From Candidatus Troglogloeales bacterium (GTDB lineage: Bacteria > Nitrospirota > Nitrospiria > SBBL01 > SBBA01), in NCBI GenBank assembly GCA_005239925.1, contig SBBA01000169.1:1-34647 (forward strand): a stretch of DNA of 34,647 nucleotides, written 5' to 3'. A program made the position numbers and the translations under genes. The notes below the pieces were generated by a model. The model was given only the letters and a program-made list of their open reading frames with translations. It did not search any database and was not told where the DNA came from. Below are positions 1 to 9,224 of the stretch, piece after piece (positions within the stretch are counted from its first letter, which is position 1; the number at the start of each line of letters is the position of its first letter).

Positions 1-80
1 CCCTTATCAGGGGGACTTTCACTAGATTCCCCCCTGATAAGGGGGGTAGGGGGGTTGAGTCTTCGGTTTTTAGAGGTGTC
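1..80. repeat. Palindromic repeat (CCCTTATCAGGGGG hairpin) plus GGTTTTTAGAGGTG end
   Basis: Reverse complement closely matches 11583-11675. Confidence 0.8.
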
Positions 81-90
81 ATAATATAGG

Positions 91-116
91 GTAGGGGCGG
101 CCCCCCGTGGCCGCCC
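91..116. repeat. GTAGGGGCGGCC palindromic repeat, copy 1
   Basis: GTAGGGGCGGCCCCCCGTGGCCGCCC. Confidence 0.75.
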
Positions 117-130
117 TTAAGGAGAAAACC

Positions 131-1810
131 ATGCCGGACGTTTCCGGAATATTAGATATGGGACGACGCGCCCTGGGGACACATCAAAGGGCGATTTCTG
201 TCATTTCGCATAATATCGCGAACGTGAACACCCCTGGGTACAGTCGGCAGGAGGCGGTTTATCGAACGTCTGATCCACGGAATGGCGTTTTTGCGACGGG
301 CGTCGAATTACAACAGGTGCGCCGTGTGGTGGATCGTTTTTTGGAGGGGCGCATTATTTCCGAAAAATCTACCTTCGGGCGATTGGATACCGAAAAAGGG
401 ATGCTCGACCGAATGGAGGCCATTTTTCAGGATGCTACCGGTGAAGGCATCCACGATACGATCAACGGTTTTTTTGCGGCAGTGCATGATCTCAATAATC
501 GCCCGTCGGGGGCTGCAGAACGCACGGTGCTACTGGAACGGGCAGACCGACTCACGCAACGGTTTCGTGTTACAGAAGGGCAATTCCAACAGTTGCGCGC
601 CGATGCCGATGTCGAAATACGGGATCGTCTGAATGAGGTCAACAGCCTGGCGACCCGCATTGCCGATTTAAACCTCAAGATTCGTCGGGTGGAAAACGAG
701 GGCGAAGGGGCGCACGATTTGCGCGATGAACGGGTACGCCTTTTAAATGAGCTCTCGGAGAAAATCGAGATTCATGTGATGGACGGGCCTGGAAAAGACC
801 TTAAAGTCATTGTCGGACAGGATGGGGCAACCGCGCCACTTGTGATGGAGGATCGAGCCTATTTACTCTCCACTGTGGCGAGTTCCGACAATGATGATTT
901 TGTCAGTATTTTGGGAAGCGCACCGTCGCCGGTGGATATTACCGATATGATTTCAGGGGGGCGGATTGGAGGCCTGCTTGCGCTTCGGGATCGCGTTTTG
1001 CCGGAGGCCATAGACCAACTGGATCAATTGGCCGCATCGATTGTGAATGAGTTTAATAACCAGCACAAAAAGGGATTTGGATTGGATGCCTCAACCGACC
1101 TGGATTTCTTTGCCCCTTTAACGGGAACGGTTACGCCGCTGGGCGCCAATAGAGGAAACGCCACTGTGACCGCGGTGATTGCGCCCCCCGAGCCTATTGT
1201 AGACCCCGGTCTGGGGGAGCCGGTTGTTCCGCCTGCTGAACTGACGCTTGATCCGTATGAATTGTCTTTTTCAGATGGCCGGCTGACCATTCGTAATATG
1301 ACGACGGGGGCCGCAACGAGCACGACAGAAGCCGCCGTTACGTTTGAGGCGATTGATTTTGCCGTGACGGGAACGATGGCCGAAGGAGACCGGTTTAGAG
1401 TGAGCATGCACAAAGGGGTTTCCGGTGATATGAAGGTGGTGCTTACCAACCCGGACCAGATTGCGGGGGCGTCGTCGGCTGAAACATTGCCCGGTGGAAA
1501 TGCCAATCTCCTGGCCTTGGCGAAGTTGCAAGACAAGCAGGTGTTTGCCTTAAAAGGGGCGACGTTTCAGGGTTTTTATGGGAGTTTTATCGCAGAGGTA
1601 GGTGTGCGTTCCCAACAGGCCAAGGTGAATCTTTCGGTACAGGAGACGGCCCAGGAGAAGCTCAACACACTGAGGGAAGAGGTTCAGGGGGTCTCGTTGG
1701 ATGAAGAGATGGCCCGATTGATTCAGTTTCAAAGGGCCTATCAGGCATCGGCCCGAATGGTCACAACGGCCGATACGCTTTTAGAGACGATTATTGGATT
1801 AAAATCGTAG
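131..1810 (+). CDS. flgK: Flagellar hook-associated protein 1 FlgK
   Basis: N-term MPDVSGILDMGRRALGTHQRAISVISHNIANVNTPGYSRQ and C-term LDEEMARLIQFQRAYQASARMVTTADTLLETIIGL are typical of FlgK; ATG at 131 follows AAGGAG, preferred over the 107 start in the ORF track. Confidence 0.96.
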   Translation: MPDVSGILDMGRRALGTHQRAISVISHNIANVNTPGYSRQEAVYRTSDPRNGVFATGVELQQVRRVVDRFLEGRIISEKSTFGRLDTEKGMLDRMEAIFQDATGEGIHDTINGFFAAVHDLNNRPSGAAERTVLLERADRLTQRFRVTEGQFQQLRADADVEIRDRLNEVNSLATRIADLNLKIRRVENEGEGAHDLRDERVRLLNELSEKIEIHVMDGPGKDLKVIVGQDGATAPLVMEDRAYLLSTVASSDNDDFVSILGSAPSPVDITDMISGGRIGGLLALRDRVLPEAIDQLDQLAASIVNEFNNQHKKGFGLDASTDLDFFAPLTGTVTPLGANRGNATVTAVIAPPEPIVDPGLGEPVVPPAELTLDPYELSFSDGRLTIRNMTTGAATSTTEAAVTFEAIDFAVTGTMAEGDRFRVSMHKGVSGDMKVVLTNPDQIAGASSAETLPGGNANLLALAKLQDKQVFALKGATFQGFYGSFIAEVGVRSQQAKVNLSVQETAQEKLNTLREEVQGVSLDEEMARLIQFQRAYQASARMVTTADTLLETIIGLKS

Positions 1811-1854
1811 GGGGTTAGTTACTGTTTTCAAAATAGCTTTACATTAAAAGGTCT

Positions 1855-1940
1855 GTCATTCCGGCATGGTTCTAGCCGGAATCCAGAACTGTCTGGAGTG
1901 GCGTAACCCTGGATTCCGGCTTAAACATTGCCGGAATGAC
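1855..1940. repeat. Nested palindromic repeat GTCATTCCGGC, copy 1
   Basis: Outer arms GTCATTCCGGCA/TGCCGGAATGAC, inner arms GCCGGAATCCAG and TGGATTCCGGC. Confidence 0.9.
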
Positions 1941-1982
1941 GAGAATTTTTATAGGGATATTTTACTAGGTAAGGGCAGTCCG

Positions 1983-3533
1983 ATGCGCGTTACAGAGAAG
2001 ATGCTTTTTGGTTTCAGTATGGATCGTTTGCGGCAACAGGCAAGTGGTCTGTTAAAGGCGCAGGAGCGGTCTGTGACGGGAAAAAGAGTGACCCAGGCCT
2101 CTGATGATCCGGTTGCCGCGAGCCGCGCCCTCAATTTTAAAAGAACGATAGCCCAGGTGGATCAACGTTTACGCAACGTGACCGAGGCAGAACGGTTTTT
2201 GTCGATTAGCGATGAGACGCTGAAGGATGTCGAGGGGGAACTGCACAAGGCCTCGGAGTTGGCCATTGATATGGCGAGCGCGTCCAAAACGCCCCAGGAT
2301 CGGAAAAACGCCATACACGAACTACAACAGATATTTGACCAGTTGGTCAATTTGGCGAATACAAGGCATGACGGCCAATCCCTTTTCGCCGGGAACAAGG
2401 TCAATACGACCCCCTTTGATTTTGAGGCCGACTGGAAGGGCCAGTTTATTGGCAAATCCCTTCCCGATGGAAATATTGATATTACGGCCAGTACCGATCC
2501 CAGTATCCCCCCTGATCCCAATTTTCCTTTAAGCGATATACTCAATGTCACCGTGGATGGGATTAATGTTCAGATCGTTCTGGATGCAGGGTCTTTCGAT
2601 GGCGTTACCCTTGCCGACGAGATACAACGAAAAATAAACGATCATCCCGACATGGTGGCTGCGGGCAAAACGGTGACAGTTGAATTTGCGCTGGATAATC
2701 CCGATGATCCGAACTTTAGTGCCAGTCATTTTGTAATTACGTCCGATACGATAAAAGGCCGATCCTCGGTGGTGGTTAATCCGCCAACCGGCATTAAAAT
2801 TGGTCTTGGGATTAACGATAGCATGGACATCATGATTGATGGACAGCCGGTTTCAATTACCTTAAGCGAAGGGATATACAAGGATGGCGCTGCCCTAGCA
2901 GCTGAGTTAGAAAGCCGATTAAACGATGCCGGGCAATCACTAAAAGTACAATTTGATACCGACCATTTTGTTTTGACCCCATTTGGGGGTAAGCCATTTG
3001 TGCATCCCCTTCCGACTACATTGCCGTTTGGAGATGCGCGTCTTGCGTTGGGATTGATTGATGGGAAAAGCCGGCTTTCAGGGACAGAATACCTTGGAGA
3101 TAAGGGTGAGATGCCGGTTTGGATTGAGCCGGATCGCCCGTTCACAAAAAATTTGACGGGGATGGATGTCTTTAAGGGAGGGAGCGGGGCCTCTGGGGCC
3201 GATCTTTTTGCCGATCTTTTGAATCTGAAAATCGCACTCGACCTGGATGATAATCTAGGCATCAAAACGGCGGTTGCTGCCATGAATAAGGCGAAAGAGC
3301 AGATCAGCACGGAGCGGGCCGGTATTGGGGCCAGGCTCAACCGCGTGGAGGCGACACGGGTGATTCTGGAGGAAGTTAAGGTTTCCACGGAAACATTCCG
3401 ATCAGGGGAGGAGGATATTGATCTGGCGAAGGCAATTTCAGACTTGATACAGCAACAAAACGCGTTGGAAGCGACGCGATCGGTTGCGGCCAGGGTACTG
3501 GAGGCGCCAACGCTCTTAAACTTTTTAAGATAA
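1983..3533 (+). CDS. flgL: Flagellar hook-associated protein 3 FlgL, enlarged by internal repeats
   Basis: MRVTEKMLFGFSMDRLRQQASGLLKAQERSVTGKRVTQASDDPVAASRAL and the C-terminal flagellin-like helix; the 1866 start lies inside an intergenic repeat, so 1983 is preferred. Confidence 0.93.
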   Translation: MRVTEKMLFGFSMDRLRQQASGLLKAQERSVTGKRVTQASDDPVAASRALNFKRTIAQVDQRLRNVTEAERFLSISDETLKDVEGELHKASELAIDMASASKTPQDRKNAIHELQQIFDQLVNLANTRHDGQSLFAGNKVNTTPFDFEADWKGQFIGKSLPDGNIDITASTDPSIPPDPNFPLSDILNVTVDGINVQIVLDAGSFDGVTLADEIQRKINDHPDMVAAGKTVTVEFALDNPDDPNFSASHFVITSDTIKGRSSVVVNPPTGIKIGLGINDSMDIMIDGQPVSITLSEGIYKDGAALAAELESRLNDAGQSLKVQFDTDHFVLTPFGGKPFVHPLPTTLPFGDARLALGLIDGKSRLSGTEYLGDKGEMPVWIEPDRPFTKNLTGMDVFKGGSGASGADLFADLLNLKIALDLDDNLGIKTAVAAMNKAKEQISTERAGIGARLNRVEATRVILEEVKVSTETFRSGEEDIDLAKAISDLIQQQNALEATRSVAARVLEAPTLLNFLR

Positions 3534-3536
3534 ACA

Positions 3537-3652
3537 AATCCGCTACGAGCGGAAGCGAACGGAGCCCTCCCGTTGGTCGGTCTGGGCCCACCGATGTCGT
3601 TACACAAAAAATATCTACGCAAAAAACGTAGATGTCACCAAAAGAAAGTCTA
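3537..3652. repeat. Post-stop intergenic repeat (TCCGC..GCGGAAGCGAACGG), copy 1
   Basis: GCGGAAGCGAACGGAGCCCTCCCGTTGGTCGGTCTGGG...CGTTACAC...ATCTACGC, shared with 12753-12870. Confidence 0.85.
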
Positions 3653-3753
3653 ATAAATCCCCCCCTTCAAGGGGGGAGTAGGGGGGATGGGTTTTATAAA
3701 AAGGCCCATCCCCACTACCTAACCTTGAAAGGGAGGAAGAAGGAGAGGGGACT

Positions 3754-4035
3754 ATGCTGGTTCTTACACGTCGAGGGGGAGAGGCCATTGTTGTTGGCGA
3801 AAAGATCTCGATTACCATCTTGGAGGTCCGAGGGACCCAGGTGCGTATTGGGATCGAGGCCCCCAAAGAAGTTTCGATTTATCGCAAGGAGTTGTATCTT
3901 GATATCGTGGGCGCCAATAAGAAGGCCGTTTTGATAGACCGCCAGCGTTTGAGTACGGTGCTTTCCAAGATGAAGGCCGTTGAAACGCCGGAGGTGGTTG
4001 GGAAAGGAGTAGAGAAAAATGGGAAAATGGATTGA
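3754..4035 (+). CDS. csrA: Carbon storage regulator / translational repressor CsrA
   Basis: [48 protein letters not shown] is canonical CsrA. Confidence 0.97.
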   Translation: MLVLTRRGGEAIVVGEKISITILEVRGTQVRIGIEAPKEVSIYRKELYLDIVGANKKAVLIDRQRLSTVLSKMKAVETPEVVGKGVEKNGKMD

Positions 4036-4456
4036 AGAAAGTGGCATTATTAATTGTCCAACAGGGTTATTGGGGTTTCCACATACCCATCGGTTTATGA
4101 TTTTAGAATCGGACGTGGATCAGCCGATCTTTCGTTGGTTACAATCGGTAGATGATTCCGAGGTGGCCTTTCTGGTCGCCGATCCTGAAATCTTTATCGA
4201 GAATTATTGGGAGACCGTCTCGGTTTCCGATCTCTCTGACTGTGATTTACAGCCGTTTGAGATGCCGATTTTTCTCGTGATTATTACCGTCCCTGCGGAA
4301 GACCCCTATACCATGACCGCCAATTTATTGGCTCCGCTGGTTCTGTCACCCCGCACAAAAACCATCAAACAGGTTGTTTTATCCAATTCAAATTATTCGT
4401 CTCAACATCCTATTTTTGAAAGGGTTCGTGCGGCGTTGGTGGGTGGAATTCCCTAA
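4019..4456 (+). CDS. fliW: Flagellar assembly factor FliW (CsrA antagonist)
   Basis: [23 protein letters not shown]...[14 protein letters not shown]...[20 protein letters not shown]; overlaps csrA by 17 bp. Confidence 0.95.
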   Translation: MGKWIEESGIINCPTGLLGFPHTHRFMILESDVDQPIFRWLQSVDDSEVAFLVADPEIFIENYWETVSVSDLSDCDLQPFEMPIFLVIITVPAEDPYTMTANLLAPLVLSPRTKTIKQVVLSNSNYSSQHPIFERVRAALVGGIP

Positions 4457-4481
4457 AGTTTTAATTGGGGAAAGCCGAAAA
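4454..4481 (+). promoter_or_regulatory. Putative sigma-28 (FliA) promoter of fliC
   Basis: TAAAGTTT (4454-4461), 12 nt, GCCGAAAA (4474-4481); close to TAAAGTTT-N11-GCCGATAA. Confidence 0.75.
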
Positions 4482-4531
4482 GTAAGTAGAGGGGCGTATA
4501 TGCAATGCGCCCGATAGAGATTAACCGAAGA

Positions 4532-4545
4532 GGGCAAGGATGCCC
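4532..4545 (+). promoter_or_regulatory. Putative CsrA-binding hairpin in fliC 5' leader
   Basis: GGGC-AAGGAT-GCCC: AGGA in a hexaloop on a 4-bp GC stem; core CAAGGATG matches the CsrA SELEX core CARGGAUG. Confidence 0.6.
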
Positions 4546-4630
4546 GATAGCGGAAGGCAGGTGCCGCTTCCTCTAAAAAAGAGGAGGGGAAACGCACCTC
4601 TGGACCTCGCTCTAATTAAGGAGGATAACA

Positions 4631-6217
4631 ATGTTAGTGGTCAATACGAATGTAAGTTCGCTGAAGGCGCAAAGGGAGTTGTCTCATACCCGGTTTAATT
4701 TGTCCATGGCGATGCAGAGAATTTCAAGCGGTGTGAAGTTGAATTCCTCCAAGGATGATCCCACCGGTATCGGTATTAGCCAGCGAATGACCTCTCACAT
4801 CAAGGGGCTTTCCATGGCGATGCAGAACGCCAATGATGGAATCGGCTTTTTACAGACCGCAGAAGGGGCGCTGCAAGAGGTAACCACACTGCTGCAGCGA
4901 ATGCGGGAATTGGCCGTGCAGGCAACGGATGGGGTTAATAACCCGTCTGACTTACGTGCCATGCAGAACCAGATTATAGAATTTAATGCCGAAATTAGCC
5001 GGATTGCGTCGGATACCGAACTGAATGGTAATAAACTCTTAAATGGCGATGTGGTGAATGCCGAGTTTCAGGTGGGAATTCGGTTTGATCAAACGATTAG
5101 GGTATCAATTCCCGGTATAGCTGCAAGAGAGATGGGTCACTATTCCACCTTCACGAACGCCACCGGTCTCTCGGCGATGGGTGCGGCCCAATTGGGCGTG
5201 GCCCAAGGGGAGGCCCCAGAAAATCTTGTTAAAGGACAAAATATAACCATTCGTGGATTTTCAAGTGATGTAGAGGGTTCTCAAATTGCGGTTGGTTTTG
5301 AGGAATCGGCAAAGGTTATTGCGGAAAAGATCAACCGAGAATCAGGGCGGTCGGGCGTTTCTGCCACGGCAAAGACAACGCTAATCCTGGAAGAAGTTTA
5401 TAATTCCTCCGTGGCTGGCGCACAGTCCATTTCGTTTCGGCTCTATGGGGCCAATGTAAAGCAGGGGTTTGATACCACGAATGCTGCAAACATTTTGGCC
5501 AACATCGAGGCTAACACCAAGGATGGTTTAAAAAACCTGGTATCTGCGATTAACAAAGAGACGATCAAGACAGGGATCACCGCGATCTTTAGAGAAGAGG
5601 ATGCTAATAACGGTCCTAGAATCGAACTGGTGCAAGAGGATGGGGAGGATATCAGTATTGAAGGATTTTCTAATGCCAGTGGAAATGAAGACCCCTTTGC
5701 GGAAAGCACGATGTTGGTAACCGGTGCTCAGGGAACAGAACGGGTAACGCTTACTGAAAAAGGTTCTGAGGATAGTGTGACAGTCGGTGGCACCGTGACG
5801 TTTCATTCCTACAAGGCGTTTACAGTGACATCGGACGCCATTGAGGGTGAAAGTCTCTTTAAAAGTGGTTTTGAAGGGGCGCTTCAAGGGGCGGAGTTTT
5901 TCGCGTTATCCAATGTAGACCTTTTCAAGGAGGGAGGGGCCGCAGAGGCCCTTCATGTGATTACCAGTGCGTTGGATTTTGTGAGTTCGCTTCGAGGTGA
6001 ATTAGGTTCGCTCCAAAACCGGTTTGAATCCACCGTGGCCAATTTAGGCTCGGTGAAGGAAAATGCGGAAGCGGCTCGTGGACGTGTGGAAGATGCCGAC
6101 TTTGCGGAAGAGACGGCCAAACTGACAAAGGCGCAAATTTTGCAGGAGGCAGGGATTGCAATCTTGGCGCAGGCCAATACGATTCCGCAAACCGTTTTAG
6201 CTCTGCTTCGTGCATAG
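4631..6217 (+). CDS. fliC: Flagellin
   Basis: N-term MLVVNTNVSSLKAQRELSHTRFNLSMAMQRISSGVKLNSSKDDPTGIGIS; C-term DADFAEETAKLTKAQILQEAGIAILAQANTIPQTVLALL; SD GGAGGATAACA. Confidence 0.97.
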   Translation: MLVVNTNVSSLKAQRELSHTRFNLSMAMQRISSGVKLNSSKDDPTGIGISQRMTSHIKGLSMAMQNANDGIGFLQTAEGALQEVTTLLQRMRELAVQATDGVNNPSDLRAMQNQIIEFNAEISRIASDTELNGNKLLNGDVVNAEFQVGIRFDQTIRVSIPGIAAREMGHYSTFTNATGLSAMGAAQLGVAQGEAPENLVKGQNITIRGFSSDVEGSQIAVGFEESAKVIAEKINRESGRSGVSATAKTTLILEEVYNSSVAGAQSISFRLYGANVKQGFDTTNAANILANIEANTKDGLKNLVSAINKETIKTGITAIFREEDANNGPRIELVQEDGEDISIEGFSNASGNEDPFAESTMLVTGAQGTERVTLTEKGSEDSVTVGGTVTFHSYKAFTVTSDAIEGESLFKSGFEGALQGAEFFALSNVDLFKEGGAAEALHVITSALDFVSSLRGELGSLQNRFESTVANLGSVKENAEAARGRVEDADFAEETAKLTKAQILQEAGIAILAQANTIPQTVLALLRA

Positions 6218-6235
6218 TAAAGGAGGAAGAGAAAC

Positions 6236-6532
6236 ATGAACCTAGAAGGAGTGCAAAGTGTGCTGATGTTCCGACCCATGGAACTCACCTTTGATCAGAA
6301 TCTGCCTGAACCGGCACAGGCGGAAACCGAACAGGGTATGCCCGCAGAGGCCCCCGCTGCTCCTGAGGCGACAACCGATCCGGTCATTCAGTTTTCTCCC
6401 GATGCAGTTTCAGGCAAGATGATGATGAAGGTGGTTGATCCGGAGTCCGGGGAGGTGGTTCGCCAGATTCCACCGGAGGATATGGTTGCCATTTCAAGGA
6501 TGTTGGGCCTGCTCTTTGATCGGGTTGCATGA
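6236..6532 (+). CDS. flaG: FlaG family protein
   Basis: C-term VIQFSPDAVSGKMMMKVVDPESGEVVRQIPPEDMVAISRML typical of FlaG; between fliC and fliD. Confidence 0.88.
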   Translation: MNLEGVQSVLMFRPMELTFDQNLPEPAQAETEQGMPAEAPAAPEATTDPVIQFSPDAVSGKMMMKVVDPESGEVVRQIPPEDMVAISRMLGLLFDRVA

Positions 6533-6632
6533 ATAAGCCCAAAAGCGGTATGCTGGGGATAGAGGGGCGCTTTGTATGGGTGTCAAGGCCCCTTGAATAT
6601 TGCGGTTGCCGTTAGATCAAGGGGAGTTTCCA

Positions 6633-8147
6633 ATGCCTCAAATCGCTCAAACAGGGTTTTCAGGATCTCCGTCCAAGCTGGATATCAGCTCAATTGTACA
6701 AAAGCTGGTTTCGATTGAGAAACGGCCGATTGATGCGGCGCGTCGAAAGCAAACCAGTATTACCGCCGAACTTTCTTCTTTTTCAGCCTTGCGCGTCAGC
6801 CTTTCCGGCTTGGTAGCGGCGTTGACTCCATTAAAATCGCTCAGTTCATTTCATTCCAAATCAGTTTCTTCCTCTGATTCAACTCGCGTTACCGCAACGG
6901 CCAACTCGTCTGCCATTGTAGGCGCCTCCACCGTCAATCAAGTGGTGCAGCGCGCACAATCCCATAAATTACAATCGGCGCCTTATGCTTCCAACGCAGA
7001 GGTGATTGGTACTGGCACGTTAAAAATAAAGGTTGGAGAGGGACAAGAAACGGTTATTAACATTGATAGGGATCACCAATCCCTTTCTGAGATTCGTGAT
7101 AAGATAAATGTCGCCAATGCCGGTGTGACCGCATCGATTCTGAGGCTCAATGAGGCGGAATATCAATTGCTATTACAGGCCAGTGAGAGCGGTGAGAAAA
7201 ATACCATTCGTGTGGATGTGACCGATAGCGATGGGAACCATAATGATTTAAGTGGGCTTTCCCAGTTACGCTATACCCCTTCTACTGACCCGCAAAGTGA
7301 CGTGCAGAATCTGACCGAAACGCAGGCGGCGCAGGATGCCATTGTTGAAATTGATGGCTCCCGTTTCTCTCGATCTACCAATACCATTTCGGACGCAATT
7401 CCCGGGGTGACCTTAACGCTCCTGAAGGAAACCGAACAGAATGCGAATATTGCGATCAATGTTTCGACCAGTGCAGCCGCTGTAAAGGCTCAAATTGAAT
7501 CGTTTGTCAACGCCTATAACATAGTAATCAAGGAACTTAATACCGCTCAGGCGTTTAATCCGGAAACAGGGTTAAAAGGCCCCCTGCTGGGGGATGGGGC
7601 GGCACGGGCCATTACCAACCAGCTTCAGTCGCTGGTTCGAGGACGTGTGGCAGGTTTGAAAAGCCCCCATTCCAGCGTGGTTCATATTGGAATTACCTCC
7701 AATGTTGATGAGGCATTGAAAACCGACGGTACCTTGAAGATTGATTCGGGTAAATTAGAAGCGGCGCTTCAGGCCGACCCACTTGCGGTGGGTCGTGTAT
7801 TTGCCCTTGTTAACAGTACGGTTGATCCCACCGTCTCAACGACCACATCGGGGATAGCCGACCAAATGTTTAAATCGGTTTCGGCGCTGCTTCGTCCCAA
7901 GACGGGGGAGATTGCCCTAAAAGAAAAGGGGTTGAAAGGCTCTATTGCCGCAATTGAAGATGAGGTGCAGAAGTTGGGAAGGAAGGTAGAGGAGTTTGAA
8001 ACGCGAACACGCGATAAGTTTGCAAAGCTAGAAGGGGTGCTGGAAGGAATTGCAGGCGTCGGTTCGGGGTTGTCGAGCCAGCTTTTGCAAATCTCTAACT
8101 TATTAAGCTCTCTTCGGACACGAAGTCCGAGACGGGTATCCACGTAA
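6633..8147 (+). CDS. fliD: Flagellar capping protein FliD
   Basis: GSPSKLDISSIVQKLVSIEKRPIDAARRKQTSITAELSSFSALRVSLSGLVAALTPLKSLSSF and hook-associated C-term; start 6633 preferred over 6600. Confidence 0.94.
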   Translation: MPQIAQTGFSGSPSKLDISSIVQKLVSIEKRPIDAARRKQTSITAELSSFSALRVSLSGLVAALTPLKSLSSFHSKSVSSSDSTRVTATANSSAIVGASTVNQVVQRAQSHKLQSAPYASNAEVIGTGTLKIKVGEGQETVINIDRDHQSLSEIRDKINVANAGVTASILRLNEAEYQLLLQASESGEKNTIRVDVTDSDGNHNDLSGLSQLRYTPSTDPQSDVQNLTETQAAQDAIVEIDGSRFSRSTNTISDAIPGVTLTLLKETEQNANIAINVSTSAAAVKAQIESFVNAYNIVIKELNTAQAFNPETGLKGPLLGDGAARAITNQLQSLVRGRVAGLKSPHSSVVHIGITSNVDEALKTDGTLKIDSGKLEAALQADPLAVGRVFALVNSTVDPTVSTTTSGIADQMFKSVSALLRPKTGEIALKEKGLKGSIAAIEDEVQKLGRKVEEFETRTRDKFAKLEGVLEGIAGVGSGLSSQLLQISNLLSSLRTRSPRRVST

Positions 8148-8212
8148 ATAGGGTTCGAACGGAAAGATGGGCGTTTTTGCTCAGACTCTAAACAGGGTAA
8201 TGATTTTCTCAT

Positions 8213-8623
8213 ATGATGAATAACGGTTATCAACAATATCAAAGGGCCAACGTGACATCGGCGACGCCTGAGACATTGGTGGTTTTGCTCTATAGCGAGT
8301 TATTATGTTCTTTGGCCTCGGCACGGGATGCATGCAGGCGGAACGACGCGATCACCAAGAATAAAAACACTATCAAGGCTATCCGCATACTGACCGAACT
8401 GATGATCTCGTTGAATATGGAAGAGGGGCAGGAGGTGGCGTTGAATTTATCTCTTCTCTATGAATATATCTCCAAAAAATTGCTTCAGGTGGGTCGTGAT
8501 ATGGCAACGGGGCCGTACGATGAAGCAATTAAGCTGCTTCACCCTCTTAAAGAAGCCTGGGAGTTAGTGGCCTCTCCCAAGGGGACGGCGCATACCGCTC
8601 TTGCGGCTGCCGTGACCGCATAG
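8213..8623 (+). CDS. fliS: Flagellar secretion chaperone FliS
   Basis: MMNNGYQQYQRANVTSATPETLVVLLYSELLCSLASARDAC; position after fliD. Confidence 0.92.
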   Translation: MMNNGYQQYQRANVTSATPETLVVLLYSELLCSLASARDACRRNDAITKNKNTIKAIRILTELMISLNMEEGQEVALNLSLLYEYISKKLLQVGRDMATGPYDEAIKLLHPLKEAWELVASPKGTAHTALAAAVTA

Positions 8624-8625
8624 CC

Positions 8626-9042
8626 ATGAACACCGATCCCCCTTCTCCCCAGGCCGATCTCTTTACGCCACTCGAAACACTCTATCAACTGGCATTGAAC
8701 CTGACCGTATTGGCGGAAGGCCGATCTGGCGATCTGGACAAGCAAATCGCCATTGAAGAGACCCGCAAGGGCATTATAGAAGAAGCGGGCCAAATCCTGG
8801 GAGAAATCCAGAATGTTCTCTTAGACGAGGGGAGTGCCACAGATATACACTTCGATCCGAATATCCTGGAGCAAAGGAGGGAACGCCTTAGTCTGCTCAT
8901 CGAACAGATTCAGGCGATTGACCGACAAAGAGCCGCTGGGTTTCAGGGAGAACAGGCCATCCTCCGGCACGACCTTCACCAATCGAACCTTGGAAAACAG
9001 GCGATTACCAAGTATCAACAAAACATTTCGCCAGACAGTTGA
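8626..9042 (+). CDS. Small helical protein at the fliT position (possible FliT-like chaperone)
   Basis: Immediately downstream of fliS (2-nt gap); predicted helical; no clear sequence motif recognised. Confidence 0.5.
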   Translation: MNTDPPSPQADLFTPLETLYQLALNLTVLAEGRSGDLDKQIAIEETRKGIIEEAGQILGEIQNVLLDEGSATDIHFDPNILEQRRERLSLLIEQIQAIDRQRAAGFQGEQAILRHDLHQSNLGKQAITKYQQNISPDS

Positions 9043-9139
9043 CGCCAAGTTTGTGACGATCTTACGAACACCTTGACGTTGGCATCGTAAAACTGTCTTT
9101 ATTCCCCTCAAAATACCCATAAAAATCCTGTTGCAAAAA

Positions 9140-9155
9140 CGGCATAACCATTGCA
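9140..9155 (+). promoter_or_regulatory. Putative sigma-54 promoter upstream of fliL
   Basis: CGGCATAACCATTGCA: GG (9141-9142) and GC (9153-9154) exactly 12 nt apart, TTGCA -12 element; matches TGGCAC-N5-TTGC with 2 deviations. Confidence 0.55.
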
Positions 9156-9224
9156 GAATAGGCAGGTAGGTTATTCCATTCATCCCCCGCCGGGGCCGGA
9201 TGAGATTTAAAGGAGGAAGGTAGA

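Noticed and set aside
1864-1880. Sigma-54-like GG-N10-GC (CCGGCATGGTTCTAGC) before flgL
   Set aside because: Lies within the palindromic repeat and lacks TTGC; spacing likely coincidental.
3632-3934. ORFs around the csrA upstream palindrome (3632-3934 +, 3715-4047 -)
   Set aside because: Start in the CCCCCCTTCAAGGGGGG repeat and overlap csrA out of frame.
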